Part shown: positions 1 through 7,098 of the stretch, piece by piece
Layout: each line of letters begins with the position of its first letter
Position numbering within the stretch: position 1 is the stretch's first letter
From: JBDSLU01 sp039916225
Lineage (GTDB): Bacteria; Acidobacteriota; Vicinamibacteria; Vicinamibacterales; Vicinamibacteraceae
Length of the DNA: 19,903 nucleotides
Direction of reading: 5' to 3'
NCBI GenBank assembly: GCA_039916225.1
Contig: JBDSLU010000189.1
Span: 1 to 19,903 of the forward strand
The notes under the pieces: model-generated
The model's database searches: none
What the model was told of the DNA's origin: nothing
The model's input: only the letters and a program-made list of their open reading frames with translations
Program-made: the position numbers and the translations under genes

Positions 1-789
1 ACGGCGCTCGGCCTCGTCTTCGTCGGCGATCTGAGCGGCACCGTGCACGGCGTCAAGATCGCCGACGGACAGGCGGCCTGGACCTTCAAGACCAAGGGCG
101 AGGTCAAGTCGTCGCCGGTCGTCGTCGGCGACAAGGTAGTGATCGGTTCCTACGACGGCAGCCTCTACGGCCTCGACGCGAAGGCCGGCACCCAGGCCTG
201 GATCGTCCACACCGACAACTACGTGCACGGCACGCCGGCGATCGTCGACGGCGTGGCCTACTTCGCCGGCTGCGACGAGGTGTTTCGCGCCATCCGCGTC
301 AGCGACGGCAAGGATCTCGGCGACCTGCCGATCGGCGCCTACACCGGCGCGTCGGTGGCCGTCGCCGGGGGCCGCGCCTACTTCGGCACCTTCGAGAACG
401 AAGTGCTCGCCGTCGACCTGGCCGCGAAGAAGGTGGCGTGGCGCTACCAGCCCAAGGAGCGGCAGTTTCCGTTCTATTCGTCGGCGGCGATCGCCGGCGG
501 CAAGATCATCCTCGGCGGGCGAGACAAGGTCGTGCACGCCATCGACGCCGCCAGCGGCAAGGCCGTGTGGACGTTCTCGACCAAGGCGCGCGTCGAGTCG
601 TCGGCGGCGGTCGCCGGCTCGCGCGTCTACATCGGCTCGAGCGACGGACGCTTCTACGTGCTCGACCTCGCCACCGGCAAGGCCGTGTGGGAATACGAGT
701 CCGGTTCACCGATGACCGCGTCACCGGCGATCGCCAGCGGCGTGGTCGTCATCGGCACCACCGACGGCACCATCATCTGCTTCGGGTAG
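1..789 (+). CDS. PQQ-type beta-propeller repeat protein, 5'-truncated
   Basis: The frame is open from the first base, so the gene begins upstream of the window; the GTG at 43 lies inside a propeller strand and is not the true start. At least five repeats of about 38-40 residues are visible. Each has the pattern of a small/valine strand, a 'VxIGSxDGxxYxLD' core and a closing 'xxGKxVWxF' strand, as in PQQ-enzyme-like and BamB-like propellers. The protein ends cleanly on a blade (DGTIICFG). There is no catalytic domain in the visible part, so a scaffold or binding role outside the cytoplasm is likelier than a dehydrogenase; the missing N-terminus could change that. It lies 10 bp upstream of the YaeQ-family gene, which has its own AGGA site, so co-transcription is likely. 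The family call is firm; the function is unknown. Confidence 0.85.
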   Translation, partial: TALGLVFVGDLSGTVHGVKIADGQAAWTFKTKGEVKSSPVVVGDKVVIGSYDGSLYGLDAKAGTQAWIVHTDNYVHGTPAIVDGVAYFAGCDEVFRAIRVSDGKDLGDLPIGAYTGASVAVAGGRAYFGTFENEVLAVDLAAKKVAWRYQPKERQFPFYSSAAIAGGKIILGGRDKVVHAIDAASGKAVWTFSTKARVESSAAVAGSRVYIGSSDGRFYVLDLATGKAVWEYESGSPMTASPAIASGVVVIGTTDGTIICFG

Positions 790-799
790 CGAGCAGGAC

Positions 800-1342
800 A
801 TGGCGCTGACGGCGACGATCTATCGTGTCTCGGTCGAGCTGGCCCACATCGATCGCGGCGTCTACGAGACGATCGACCTTCGCCTGGCGCGGCATCCGTC
901 CGAGACGCTCGACTACATGGCGACGCGCCTGCTCGCCTACTGCCTCGAATACACCGAAGGCATCGCGCTCACCGACGGCGTCTCGTCCGGCGATGAGCCG
1001 GCCATCATCGTGCGCGACCTCACCGGCAAGCTGACGGCGTGGATCGAGGTCGGCCTGCCCTCGTGGGAACGGCTGCACCGCGGTCACAAGCAGGCCGGCC
1101 GCGCCGCCGTCTATACGCACCGCGGCATCACCCAGGTCCTCGGCGAGCTGAACGGCCACGGCATCCATCGTGCCGCGGACATTCCGATCGTCGAGCTCGA
1201 TCGCGGCTTCGTCACGGCGTTCGGCGAATCGCTGGATCGGCGGTCGACGATGTCGCTGTCGGTGACCGAAGGCACGCTCTACGTCGATGTCGACGGCCGC
1301 CATCTCGAGTCGCAGCTGACCATCCATCGACTGACGCCATGA
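800..1342 (+). CDS. yaeQ: YaeQ family protein
   Basis: At 180 residues this is the usual length for YaeQ (PF07152). The N-terminus MALTATIYR, the LARHPSET block (residues 29-36), the DEP at 65-67, the WIEVGLP block (81-87) and the final LTxH strand match the family along its whole length. YaeQ proteins have a variant PD-(D/E)XK nuclease-like fold. D65, E83 and K97 are the residues here that could form that site (inference). The cellular role of YaeQ is not established. The start is supported by AGGA 5-6 nt upstream of ATG at 800. The gene lies between a propeller protein and an Lgt-like gene. Its last bases are part of a 26-bp-period duplication that also contains the next gene's start codon. 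Confidence 0.93.
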   Translation: MALTATIYRVSVELAHIDRGVYETIDLRLARHPSETLDYMATRLLAYCLEYTEGIALTDGVSSGDEPAIIVRDLTGKLTAWIEVGLPSWERLHRGHKQAGRAAVYTHRGITQVLGELNGHGIHRAADIPIVELDRGFVTAFGESLDRRSTMSLSVTEGTLYVDVDGRHLESQLTIHRLTP

Positions 1343-1376
1343 CCCTCCCGCACCGACTCACGCCATGACCTTCCCG
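1328..1376 (+). repeat. imperfect tandem duplication, 26-bp period
   Basis: Positions 1328-1350 and 1354-1376 match at 21 of 23 bases, with mismatches at 1333/1359 and 1345/1371. Each copy contains CGCCATGACC. The first copy carries the stop codon of the YaeQ-family gene; the second carries the start codon of the Lgt-like gene. The period is not a multiple of three, so the ATG at 1339 is out of frame with the ATG at 1365 and reads only nine codons before a stop at 1366-1368. Confidence 0.8.
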
Positions 1377-2180
1377 GTCTTCATCCCGATCGGGCCGTGG
1401 CGGATCCACCCGCACCTGCTGTTCGAGACGCTCTCCTACTTCATCGGCTTCCGCGTCTACCTGGCGCTGCGCCGGCGCGCCGGCGACACGGTGATCGTGC
1501 CCTACCGCTGGGCGACGCTGTCGTGTGCGGCAGCCGGGGCCGCGCTCGGCGCGCGCAGCCTGGCGTGGCTGGCCAACCCCGAGGCGACCTGGGACCTGTC
1601 GAGCGTGCTGCTCGGCGGCAAGACGATCGTCGGCGGCCTGATCGGCGGGCTCATCGGCGTCGAACTGGTGAAGCTGGCGATGGGCATCCGCCGTTCGACC
1701 GGCGACCTGTATGCGCCGGCGCTGGCGGTGGCCATTGCGATCGGGCGCGTCGGCTGCCTGCTGACCGGCGTGGCCGACGACACGTCGGGGATACCGACGT
1801 CACTGCCGTGGGGCATGGACCTGGGCGACGGCGTGGCGCGCCATCCGACGCAGGTCTACGAGATCGTCGTCCTGGCCGCGATGGTCGTGCCGCTATGGCG
1901 GCTGGCTCGCCGGACGATGGCCGTGGCCGCGGCGACAGGGTCGGACGGGCGGACCGCCGAGGGTGTCCTGCGCGAGGGCGACGCCTTCAAGGCGTTCATG
2001 GTCGGCTACCTGGGACTGCGGATCCTGGTCGATTTCGTCAAGCCGTACCCCGCCGTCTTTCTCGGGCTCGGCGTCCTGCAGTGGGCTTGCGCGCTGACGA
2101 TCGCCTACTACGCGCCGGACATCTGGCGCTGGGTGACTGGACGACCTCCGCAACCCAGGCCTGTTCAAGCCCTAGAATAG
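1365..2180 (+). CDS. Lgt-like integral membrane protein lacking key catalytic residues
   Basis: The protein has 271 residues and several hydrophobic segments. It aligns with prolipoprotein diacylglyceryl transferase (PF01790) through the GGLIGG loop (90-95), GRVG (127-130), HPTQVYE (160-166) and a C-terminal LR-ILVD segment (R219, D223). Lgt normally moves diacylglyceryl from phosphatidylglycerol to the lipobox cysteine. Two residues considered essential in E. coli Lgt appear changed: the His of the FHGG motif is Val (KTIVGG), and the Asn after GRxG is Cys (C131). The conserved NGE that follows is also absent. It may be a paralogue with another lipid-linked role rather than the cell's Lgt (inference). 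The start at 1365 is the first ATG that gives a hydrophobic N-terminus. No strong ribosome site is visible; translation may be coupled to the YaeQ-family gene. Confidence 0.75.
   Translation: MTFPVFIPIGPWRIHPHLLFETLSYFIGFRVYLALRRRAGDTVIVPYRWATLSCAAAGAALGARSLAWLANPEATWDLSSVLLGGKTIVGGLIGGLIGVELVKLAMGIRRSTGDLYAPALAVAIAIGRVGCLLTGVADDTSGIPTSLPWGMDLGDGVARHPTQVYEIVVLAAMVVPLWRLARRTMAVAAATGSDGRTAEGVLREGDAFKAFMVGYLGLRILVDFVKPYPAVFLGLGVLQWACALTIAYYAPDIWRWVTGRPPQPRPVQALE
2173..2178 (+). promoter_or_regulatory. candidate -10 box TAGAAT
   Basis: TAGAAT overlaps the first base of the Lgt-like gene's TAG stop and ends exactly 8 bp before the ATG at 2187. No convincing -35 is visible. The spacing matches other starts in this window that appear leaderless. 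It would drive the small upstream ORF and the membrane protein at 2248. Confidence 0.4.
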
Positions 2181-2186
2181 GCGCGC

Positions 2187-2255
2187 ATGGCCGCGTCCCC
2201 CACGGATCGACGATCGATCGTCATGAGACTGATGGGAGTGCGCGTCGATGGGTAA
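2187..2255 (+). CDS. possible leaderless upstream ORF, 22 codons
   Basis: An ATG lies 8 bp after a TAGAAT box and opens a 22-codon frame ending in TAA at 2253-2255. The stop lies just past the ATG at 2248 of the next gene, so the two frames overlap by 8 bases (ATGGGTAA). The peptide begins MAASPTDRRS and ends in MGVRVDG. It has no recognisable domain and may act only as a translated leader. Evidence for it is purely positional. Confidence 0.3.
   Translation: MAASPTDRRSIVMRLMGVRVDG
2209..2222. promoter_or_regulatory. 14-bp perfect palindrome in leader
   Basis: GACGATCGATCGTC is a perfect palindrome. It lies 26 bp before the start of the membrane protein gene at 2248 and inside the candidate upstream ORF. 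It could be an operator or a small hairpin; no binding protein can be named. Confidence 0.3.
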
Positions 2256-3186
2256 CGTGCTGCGCGTCCTCGGCATCGTCGCTGCCTCGATGCTGCTGGG
2301 ACTGGTCGGTCTGTTCCTGCTGCTGTTCTCGATCTGCGGCGGGCTCCAGAGCGCCGATGGCGCCGGCGTGCTCGCCGTGTGCCTCGTGCTGATCGCCGCG
2401 GCCATCGCGCTCATCGTGTTCCTCGGCCGCGGCCTGGCGGCGTCGCGCTCGGCGGCGCGTGGCCTGGCGGTGGCACCGGTCGTCGCCCCGCCCGTCGTGG
2501 CACCCACACTCGATGGCATGCCGATGATCACCCCGCCGTCGCCGTACGGCACGCCGTCCGCCTCGCCGCTGCCACCCTCGCCATCGGCCTATGCGTCGCC
2601 GTCACCTGGCTACGTGCCCGCTGCCGCAGCGGCAAGCGTGCCGCCAGCTCGCCCGACGCTCCCGCTCCGGCCGCTGGCCGGCACCGATCTGCAGGTGCTG
2701 ATGGGGCTGCGCATCGCCCTCGCGGTCTACATCCTGCTGTCGCTCGGCTCGCTGGCGTTCAACGTCGCCAGCTTCAACCGCTTCGGCAGCACCGTCGCCA
2801 TCCAACTGATTCTTCGCGGCGTCCTCAGCCTGCTGCCGCCGGCGGCGGTGCTGGTCGCGCTCAGCCTCCGCAACCCGCCCGCCGGCGCCGCCCTCGATGC
2901 CGTCGCCGGCATGGGGATCGCGTCGATCCTGTTCCGCTTCGGCTTCCTGGCCGTCAGCGGCTTCTTCGTCTCCGCCGCTGGGCAGGTCCCAGGCCTGGGC
3001 TTCCTGGTGATGCGGCTCGGCGCTTACAGCGCGCTCGAAGCGGCCCTGGCCGGGATGGCGCTCCACCTGCGCAGCCGCGTCGCGCCCTTGAACCCGGGCG
3101 CCTTGATCGTCGCGACGGTGGCGTTCCTGTTCTGGGATGGCCTGGTGCAGGCGGCCATGCAGGCGCTGACGCTGCTGATGTACTGA
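2248..3186 (+). CDS. proline-rich multi-pass membrane protein, unknown function
   Basis: This 312-residue protein has two N-terminal membrane segments (about 5-30 and 38-60). A proline/alanine/serine-rich, probably disordered linker (about 76-140) contains repeated PSP, SPL and APP motifs. Four or five more hydrophobic segments follow (about 150-175, 185-207, 217-243, 250-273 and 283-309). I recognise no named family. The layout, with a cytoplasmic or periplasmic linker joining a 2-TM and a multi-TM part, is common in uncharacterised membrane proteins. The start is supported by GGGAG at 2234-2238, 9 nt before ATG. It is tail-to-tail with the DUF4440-like gene, only 8 bp apart, which leaves no room for a conventional intrinsic terminator between them. 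Confidence 0.7.
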   Translation: MGNVLRVLGIVAASMLLGLVGLFLLLFSICGGLQSADGAGVLAVCLVLIAAAIALIVFLGRGLAASRSAARGLAVAPVVAPPVVAPTLDGMPMITPPSPYGTPSASPLPPSPSAYASPSPGYVPAAAAASVPPARPTLPLRPLAGTDLQVLMGLRIALAVYILLSLGSLAFNVASFNRFGSTVAIQLILRGVLSLLPPAAVLVALSLRNPPAGAALDAVAGMGIASILFRFGFLAVSGFFVSAAGQVPGLGFLVMRLGAYSALEAALAGMALHLRSRVAPLNPGALIVATVAFLFWDGLVQAAMQALTLLMY

Positions 3187-3194
3187 GCCGACCG

Positions 3195-3686
3195 CTACGG
3201 CTTCGGGGGCGCTGGCGGCACCGGGGGAGCCGGAGGGGCCGGGGGCGCTGGCGGCGGCATCCGGGCCGAGTGCCAGTGGACCATCTGCCAGGTGCCGTTG
3301 CGCTTCGTCCAGACGTCCAGATAGGTCAGCAGCAGGTCGTTGGTCTGCCCGTTGCTCTCGACCTGGAACTTGCCGCGGCCGTCGAGGAACACGAACTCGC
3401 CGAGCTGCCTGGCGTTCATCTCGAGCGGCTCGATGCTCTTGTACTTCGAGCGGCCGCTGGTGAGACCTTCGAGGAACGCCTTCTCGTTGTCCACCTTGCC
3501 GTTCGAATGCACGTAGATGAGGTCGTCCGCGAGCATCGCGTCGAGCGCTTTGTAGTCGCCTTTGACGGTCACTTCGAAGCGCTTCTTCTCGGCGGCCTTG
3601 ACCTCGTCGGCGGCCGATTGGGCAAGGGCGGGTAGGGCGCAAGCGGTCGCGAGCGCAAAGGCGGACAGGGTGCGGATGATGGTCAT
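3195..3686 (-). CDS. secreted DUF4440/SnoaL-like (NTF2-fold) protein
   Basis: The 163-residue protein starts with a signal peptide (MTIIRTLSAFALATACALPALA, cleavage after ALA near residue 22). The NTF2-like domain follows (about 25-143), with the DUF4440 pattern: ALDAMLADDLIYVHSNGKV near 47-65, FLEGLTSG near 71-78, and a final strand W-KRNGTWQMVHWHS near 126-140. It ends in a tail made almost only of Pro and Ala (about 144-163). NTF2-fold proteins of this group bind small ligands or serve as isomerase-like domains; a specific ligand cannot be read from the sequence. Its ATG (3684-3686) overlaps the TGA of the M24 peptidase (3683-3685) as ATGA, so translation is probably coupled and the two products may work together outside the cytoplasm. 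Confidence 0.85.
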   Translation of the reverse strand: MTIIRTLSAFALATACALPALAQSAADEVKAAEKKRFEVTVKGDYKALDAMLADDLIYVHSNGKVDNEKAFLEGLTSGRSKYKSIEPLEMNARQLGEFVFLDGRGKFQVESNGQTNDLLLTYLDVWTKRNGTWQMVHWHSARMPPPAPPAPPAPPVPPAPPKP

Positions 3687-5185
3687 GGTTGCTGCGATCG
3701 GGGAGCGGTGGTGGTTGGACGGGACGACGGCTTCGACGGACGCGCCGTCGTCGCCGAGGGCATGGGCTCGCCGAGGCCCGGCGCCGCCATCGTGGCTTCG
3801 ATGTCGGCGATCTCGAAGGGGAGCGACTCGGACAGGTTCTCGTAACCGGTCTCGGTGATCACGATCACGTCTTCGAGCCGGATGTAGACGCGGTCTTCCG
3901 TGATGGTCAGGGCCGGCTCGATGGTGAAGACCATGCCGGGCTTGAGCACGTCGCCGTCGGGGGTGCTGTCGACGTCGTGCACTTCCATGCCGACCCAGTG
4001 TCCGACGCGATCGGCGCGGCGATCCGGCCCGAACAGGGCGATGAAGTCGCGCGCCGCCCTGGCGATCCTGGCATCCGCGAACGTCGTGCCGTCGACGATC
4101 TGGCGCATCCGAGCGAACGCCGCGTCGTGGATCTCGCGGGTCGTCCGGCCCGGCTTCAACTCGGCCATCAGCGCCCGGTAGCAGCGCAGGTAGACCGTGT
4201 AGATCTCGCGCTGCCAGGGCGTGAAGCGGCCGTTGGCCGGGAAGACGCGGGTGACGTCGGACGTGTAGTTGGCGACGTCGGGCGCGTAGTCGAACAGCAC
4301 GAACTCGCCGTCCTGCAGCACCGAGTCGCCGCCGTGGTAGTGCGGGTAGTGGGCGTTCTTCCCGGCCGCGACGAGGGCGAAGTAGCCGACGCCCTGCGCC
4401 CCGTTCTTGCGGAACACGTAGTCGGCGACCGCCGCCAGCTCGCGCTCCTTCTGGCCCGGCCGCGCGGCTTTCATCCCCTCGAGGATGCCGGCCGACGAGA
4501 TGCGGGTCGCCTCGCGGATCGCCTCGATCTCGCGCCGGCTCTTGATCAGCCGCAGGCGATCGAGGATCGGATCGAGATCGTCGACCTTGGCCTGAGTTGC
4601 CCGGGCCTTGATGCGCGCGATGAACGCTTCCTCGCGCGACGCCCGCCCGTCCCAGGGATCCGCCGACGAGAGCCGCTGATGCCGGGCCACCGCCCACGGC
4701 GTGAAGGCGCCGAGCGACTCGCCGCGGTGTGGCGTGAAGATGGGGCGTCCCTCGCGCGCGATGGCGTCGAGGGCGGCGACGAACTCGTCGCGGGGCGCGA
4801 CCGCCTCGATGCCGGTGAGGCGGATCGCCTCGTCGCCCGGCACCAGGATCGGGCCCTCGGAACGCTCCATCCGCTCGTCGCGAGGCGGCAGGAACAGCGT
4901 CGTGCGCTTGCTCCGGCCGTCGATCAGGACGAGAGCGCGCGGCACCTCGACGCCGGTCAGGTAGAAGACGTGGTTGTTCTGCCGGAAGGCCAGATACGAC
5001 GGCAGCTCGGCGGCGCCTTGCAGGACCGCGACGCCGTCACCCACCGCCGCCATCACGCGAGCGCGCCGGGCGGCGAACTCCTCGGGCGGAAACGCCGAGG
5101 TGAAGAGCGGTTGTGCGCCGGCCGGGCGCGCCAGCAGCCCGAGCAGGAGCGCGAGGGCCAGGCGCGGCAGGGCGCGTCGCATCAT
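3683..5185 (-). CDS. secreted M24 metallopeptidase, Xaa-Pro aminopeptidase type
   Basis: The 500-residue product should release N-terminal residues next to proline. Residues 1-24 are a signal peptide (LALLLGLLARPAGAQ), so it acts outside the cytoplasm. An N-terminal creatinase-like domain (about 30-200) precedes the pita-bread M24 domain (about 213-455). All five metal ligands are present: D299 (LFDYAPD), D310 (TSDVTR), H403 (MEVHDV), E423 (TIEPAL) and E437 (RLEDV). H396 fits the substrate-binding position. Residues from about 464 onward form a Ser/Thr/Pro-rich tail not needed for catalysis. It starts 10 bp after the small secreted protein upstream and overlaps the DUF4440-like gene by ATGA. 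A Met-Met start makes residue 1 or 2 possible. The exact dipeptide preference is unknown. Confidence 0.9.
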   Translation of the reverse strand: MMRRALPRLALALLLGLLARPAGAQPLFTSAFPPEEFAARRARVMAAVGDGVAVLQGAAELPSYLAFRQNNHVFYLTGVEVPRALVLIDGRSKRTTLFLPPRDERMERSEGPILVPGDEAIRLTGIEAVAPRDEFVAALDAIAREGRPIFTPHRGESLGAFTPWAVARHQRLSSADPWDGRASREEAFIARIKARATQAKVDDLDPILDRLRLIKSRREIEAIREATRISSAGILEGMKAARPGQKERELAAVADYVFRKNGAQGVGYFALVAAGKNAHYPHYHGGDSVLQDGEFVLFDYAPDVANYTSDVTRVFPANGRFTPWQREIYTVYLRCYRALMAELKPGRTTREIHDAAFARMRQIVDGTTFADARIARAARDFIALFGPDRRADRVGHWVGMEVHDVDSTPDGDVLKPGMVFTIEPALTITEDRVYIRLEDVIVITETGYENLSESLPFEIADIEATMAAPGLGEPMPSATTARPSKPSSRPTTTAPRSQQP

Positions 5186-5195
5186 CGGCTCCGCG

Positions 5196-5654
5196 TCAGT
5201 CGAGGCGGCCGCTCATCGAGATCTTGATGTCGGCGACCTGCGGCAGCACGTACTCCAGGATCGGATGGTCGAAGTTGAAGATCTTCCCCTCTTCCTTCCA
5301 GGCGTGCTTCTTGGTGGCCCGGTCGATGACCTTGCCGGCCTTGTCGAGGAACTCGACGGTGAAGGTGATCTCCCACTCCTCGTCGGGGTTGTTGGCGTCG
5401 AACGCCAGCCGCAGCGTCGTCGACCCCTCGGACGGCTGCATGCCCTTCGGGCCGAAGCCGCCGCGACCGAAGCCGCGGCCCATGTCGGTGACCTTGACGT
5501 TGTCGATCGCCACCGGGCCGACCTTGAAGCCGAGCTGGGCCCGCGAGTCGAGCTGGTAAGGGATCGTCTTCTCGACGCGGTTGGACTGCGCCGGCGCGAC
5601 TGCCGGCACGACGAAGAGAGCCAGGGCGACGAGGCCCATGCGTGCGCTAGTCAT
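5196..5654 (-). CDS. small secreted protein, unknown function
   Basis: The 152-residue protein has a clear signal peptide (MGLVALALFVVPAVAPAQ, cleavage near residue 23). The mature part has alternating hydrophobic strands and a short Gly-rich GRGFGRGGFG stretch (59-68), with a strand-rich C-terminal half. It looks like a beta-sandwich secreted protein, but I recognise no family. The frame stays open upstream to 5744 through a repeat encoding SEPGSEP-like sequence. That extension is rejected because the ATG at 5654 directly precedes the signal peptide and sits 7 bp after a TATCGT box. It ends 10 bp before the M24 peptidase, so it probably leads a three-gene secreted-protein operon. Confidence 0.75.
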   Translation of the reverse strand: MTSARMGLVALALFVVPAVAPAQSNRVEKTIPYQLDSRAQLGFKVGPVAIDNVKVTDMGRGFGRGGFGPKGMQPSEGSTTLRLAFDANNPDEEWEITFTVEFLDKAGKVIDRATKKHAWKEEGKIFNFDHPILEYVLPQVADIKISMSGRLD

Positions 5655-5661
5655 GCCGCAA

Positions 5662-5667
5662 ACGATA
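5662..5667 (-). promoter_or_regulatory. candidate -10 box TATCGT
   Basis: On the minus strand TATCGT ends 7 bp before the ATG at 5654. There is no Shine-Dalgarno site between them, which suggests a leaderless transcript. It follows two GC-rich hairpins that could end the upstream transcript. Confidence 0.4.
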
Positions 5668-5694
5668 GCGCAGATTCTGCAACCTCTCGCAGCT

Positions 5695-5740
5695 GGCTCT
5701 GAGCCGGGCTCGGAGCGGGGCTCAGAGCCGGGCTCCGAGC
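5695..5740 (-). terminator. two tandem self-complementary repeats, possible terminator or processing signal
   Basis: Two 22-bp copies (5695-5716 and 5719-5740) repeat with a 24-bp period and two mismatches. Each contains GAGCCGGGCTC and folds on itself. In minus-strand RNA the copy nearest the upstream stop codon forms a stem of about nine pairs, one of them G-U; the other copy has one C-A mismatch. They begin immediately after the TGA of the upstream gene. There is no T tract, so rho-independent termination is uncertain. Confidence 0.45.
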
Positions 5741-6505
5741 TCATTTGTCCCGGCAGCAGGCGTCGGGATCGAAGTTTCTGGGATGCTCGGCGGTTGCGAG
5801 GTGGAGGTAGAGCTGGGCGTCGATGTCTTCGGCGACGGCCTTGACCAGCGGATCCGTGGACGCCAGAGCGCGCAGGCGGAAGGCCCGGTATTTCTTGGCC
5901 GACGTCTTCTGCCCCTCGAGCGCCTTGGCTTTCGCCTGCCGCTCGAACGCCGAGCGGTATTGGACCATCAGGTAGGCGTAGAGGTAGGGCGTCACCGCGG
6001 ACTCCCGGTGCGCCTTGAGGTAGCCCTCGGCACTTTCGGCCAGTCCGAGGGGGATGCTGATGCCGTGGGTGTCATGAACCATCGGATCTGGCGCCAGCAG
6101 CGCCTCGGACGCCGCGGCGCTCTCGGCGCTGGCCTCGGGCGTCGCGACCAGGGCCACGATACCTTCGGCGATCGCCCTGCTTCGCTCCTGACGCCACCGG
6201 ACCGCCGTATTCGCGCTCACCGCCGGCGATTTGAGTCCCCGGGCGCGCGCCGCCGCCTCGGTCAACATCACCCGGGACGCCGCTGGCGCCGTCGACGCGA
6301 GTTGGGCGATCGCCTCGCCAACGCGATCGCTCAGGAAAACGGCCTTGGCCAAATGTCCATGAAACAGCGAATCCGGCGCTTGGGCTCGGACGGCCGCGAC
6401 GCCGCCTCCGCTCGCAACGAGTGCCGACGCGACCACTGCCGTCCCGATCACCGTTATCGCCTTCGTCATCAGAACCCGCCGCCGCGAGAATGCATCAGCG
6501 CCCAC
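5741..6505 (-). CDS. probable Tat-exported protein, unknown function
   Basis: With a GTG start at 6505 the product has 254 residues. It begins with a twin-arginine-like signal: SRRRVLM at residues 7-13, then a hydrophobic run (about 18-38) and AAVRAQA near 37-43. The GTG has a strong GAGGAGG site (6510-6516) only 4 nt upstream. The alternative ATG at 6469, which removes the arginines, has no comparable site, so the longer start is preferred. The mature part is Ala-rich and mainly helical, without a domain I recognise, and ends in DACCRDK. The start overlaps the stop of the upstream membrane protein gene by 11 bp, implying coupled translation. Tat export would suggest folding or cofactor loading before secretion (inference). 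Confidence 0.65.
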   Translation of the reverse strand: MGADAFSRRRVLMTKAITVIGTAVVASALVASGGGVAAVRAQAPDSLFHGHLAKAVFLSDRVGEAIAQLASTAPAASRVMLTEAAARARGLKSPAVSANTAVRWRQERSRAIAEGIVALVATPEASAESAAASEALLAPDPMVHDTHGISIPLGLAESAEGYLKAHRESAVTPYLYAYLMVQYRSAFERQAKAKALEGQKTSAKKYRAFRLRALASTDPLVKAVAEDIDAQLYLHLATAEHPRNFDPDACCRDK

Positions 6506-7098
6506 CGGTCCTCCTCACCTGTACCGACAGCGACACGAGCAGGGCGAGGAACCCGGGCAGGAACGCCACGCCCCACCGCCAGAAGTGCTCGACGTAGTCG
6601 ATGCTCTGCGGATTCCACCGCGTCCAGTTGGCCGCGGTCACGTAGTAGAACACCGCCCCTGACGCCGCGGCGGCGACGACGCCACGCACGATCGCGCCAG
6701 CGACGCGGGATCCACGCAGGAAGGGTCCTTCGAGATAGCCAAAGAGGATCCACAGGACGGCCCAGGACGCGAGGATCGCCCAGCGGCGGAAGCCCGGGAT
6801 GAAGACGAAGCCGTAGTAGGACGCCGCGGCCAGCACACCCGCGATCAGCCCGCCGGCGAGGCCGGTGAAGGGCCGGCGATGCGCGGCGCCGAGCGCCAGG
6901 CCCATCGCGCCGCACAGGCCAGCGCCGTGCACCAGGCCGTAGAGCATCTTGTGGCGCAGCAGCTGCGACGCCCACACCCAGTCGGCTGCGGTGGCCACGG
7001 CGGCGACGAAGATCGACGCGACGATGGCGACCAGGATCACCTGCGTGTCGAACCCGGCGCCTCCTCCGGATCCGCCGCCGCGCCTGGCGGCGCCGCCC

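Noticed and set aside
5655..5744. N-terminal extension of the small secreted protein with SEPGSEP-like repeats
   Set aside because: It reads through the hairpin repeat and places 30 residues before a normal signal peptide; the -10 box and the ATG at 5654 fit better.
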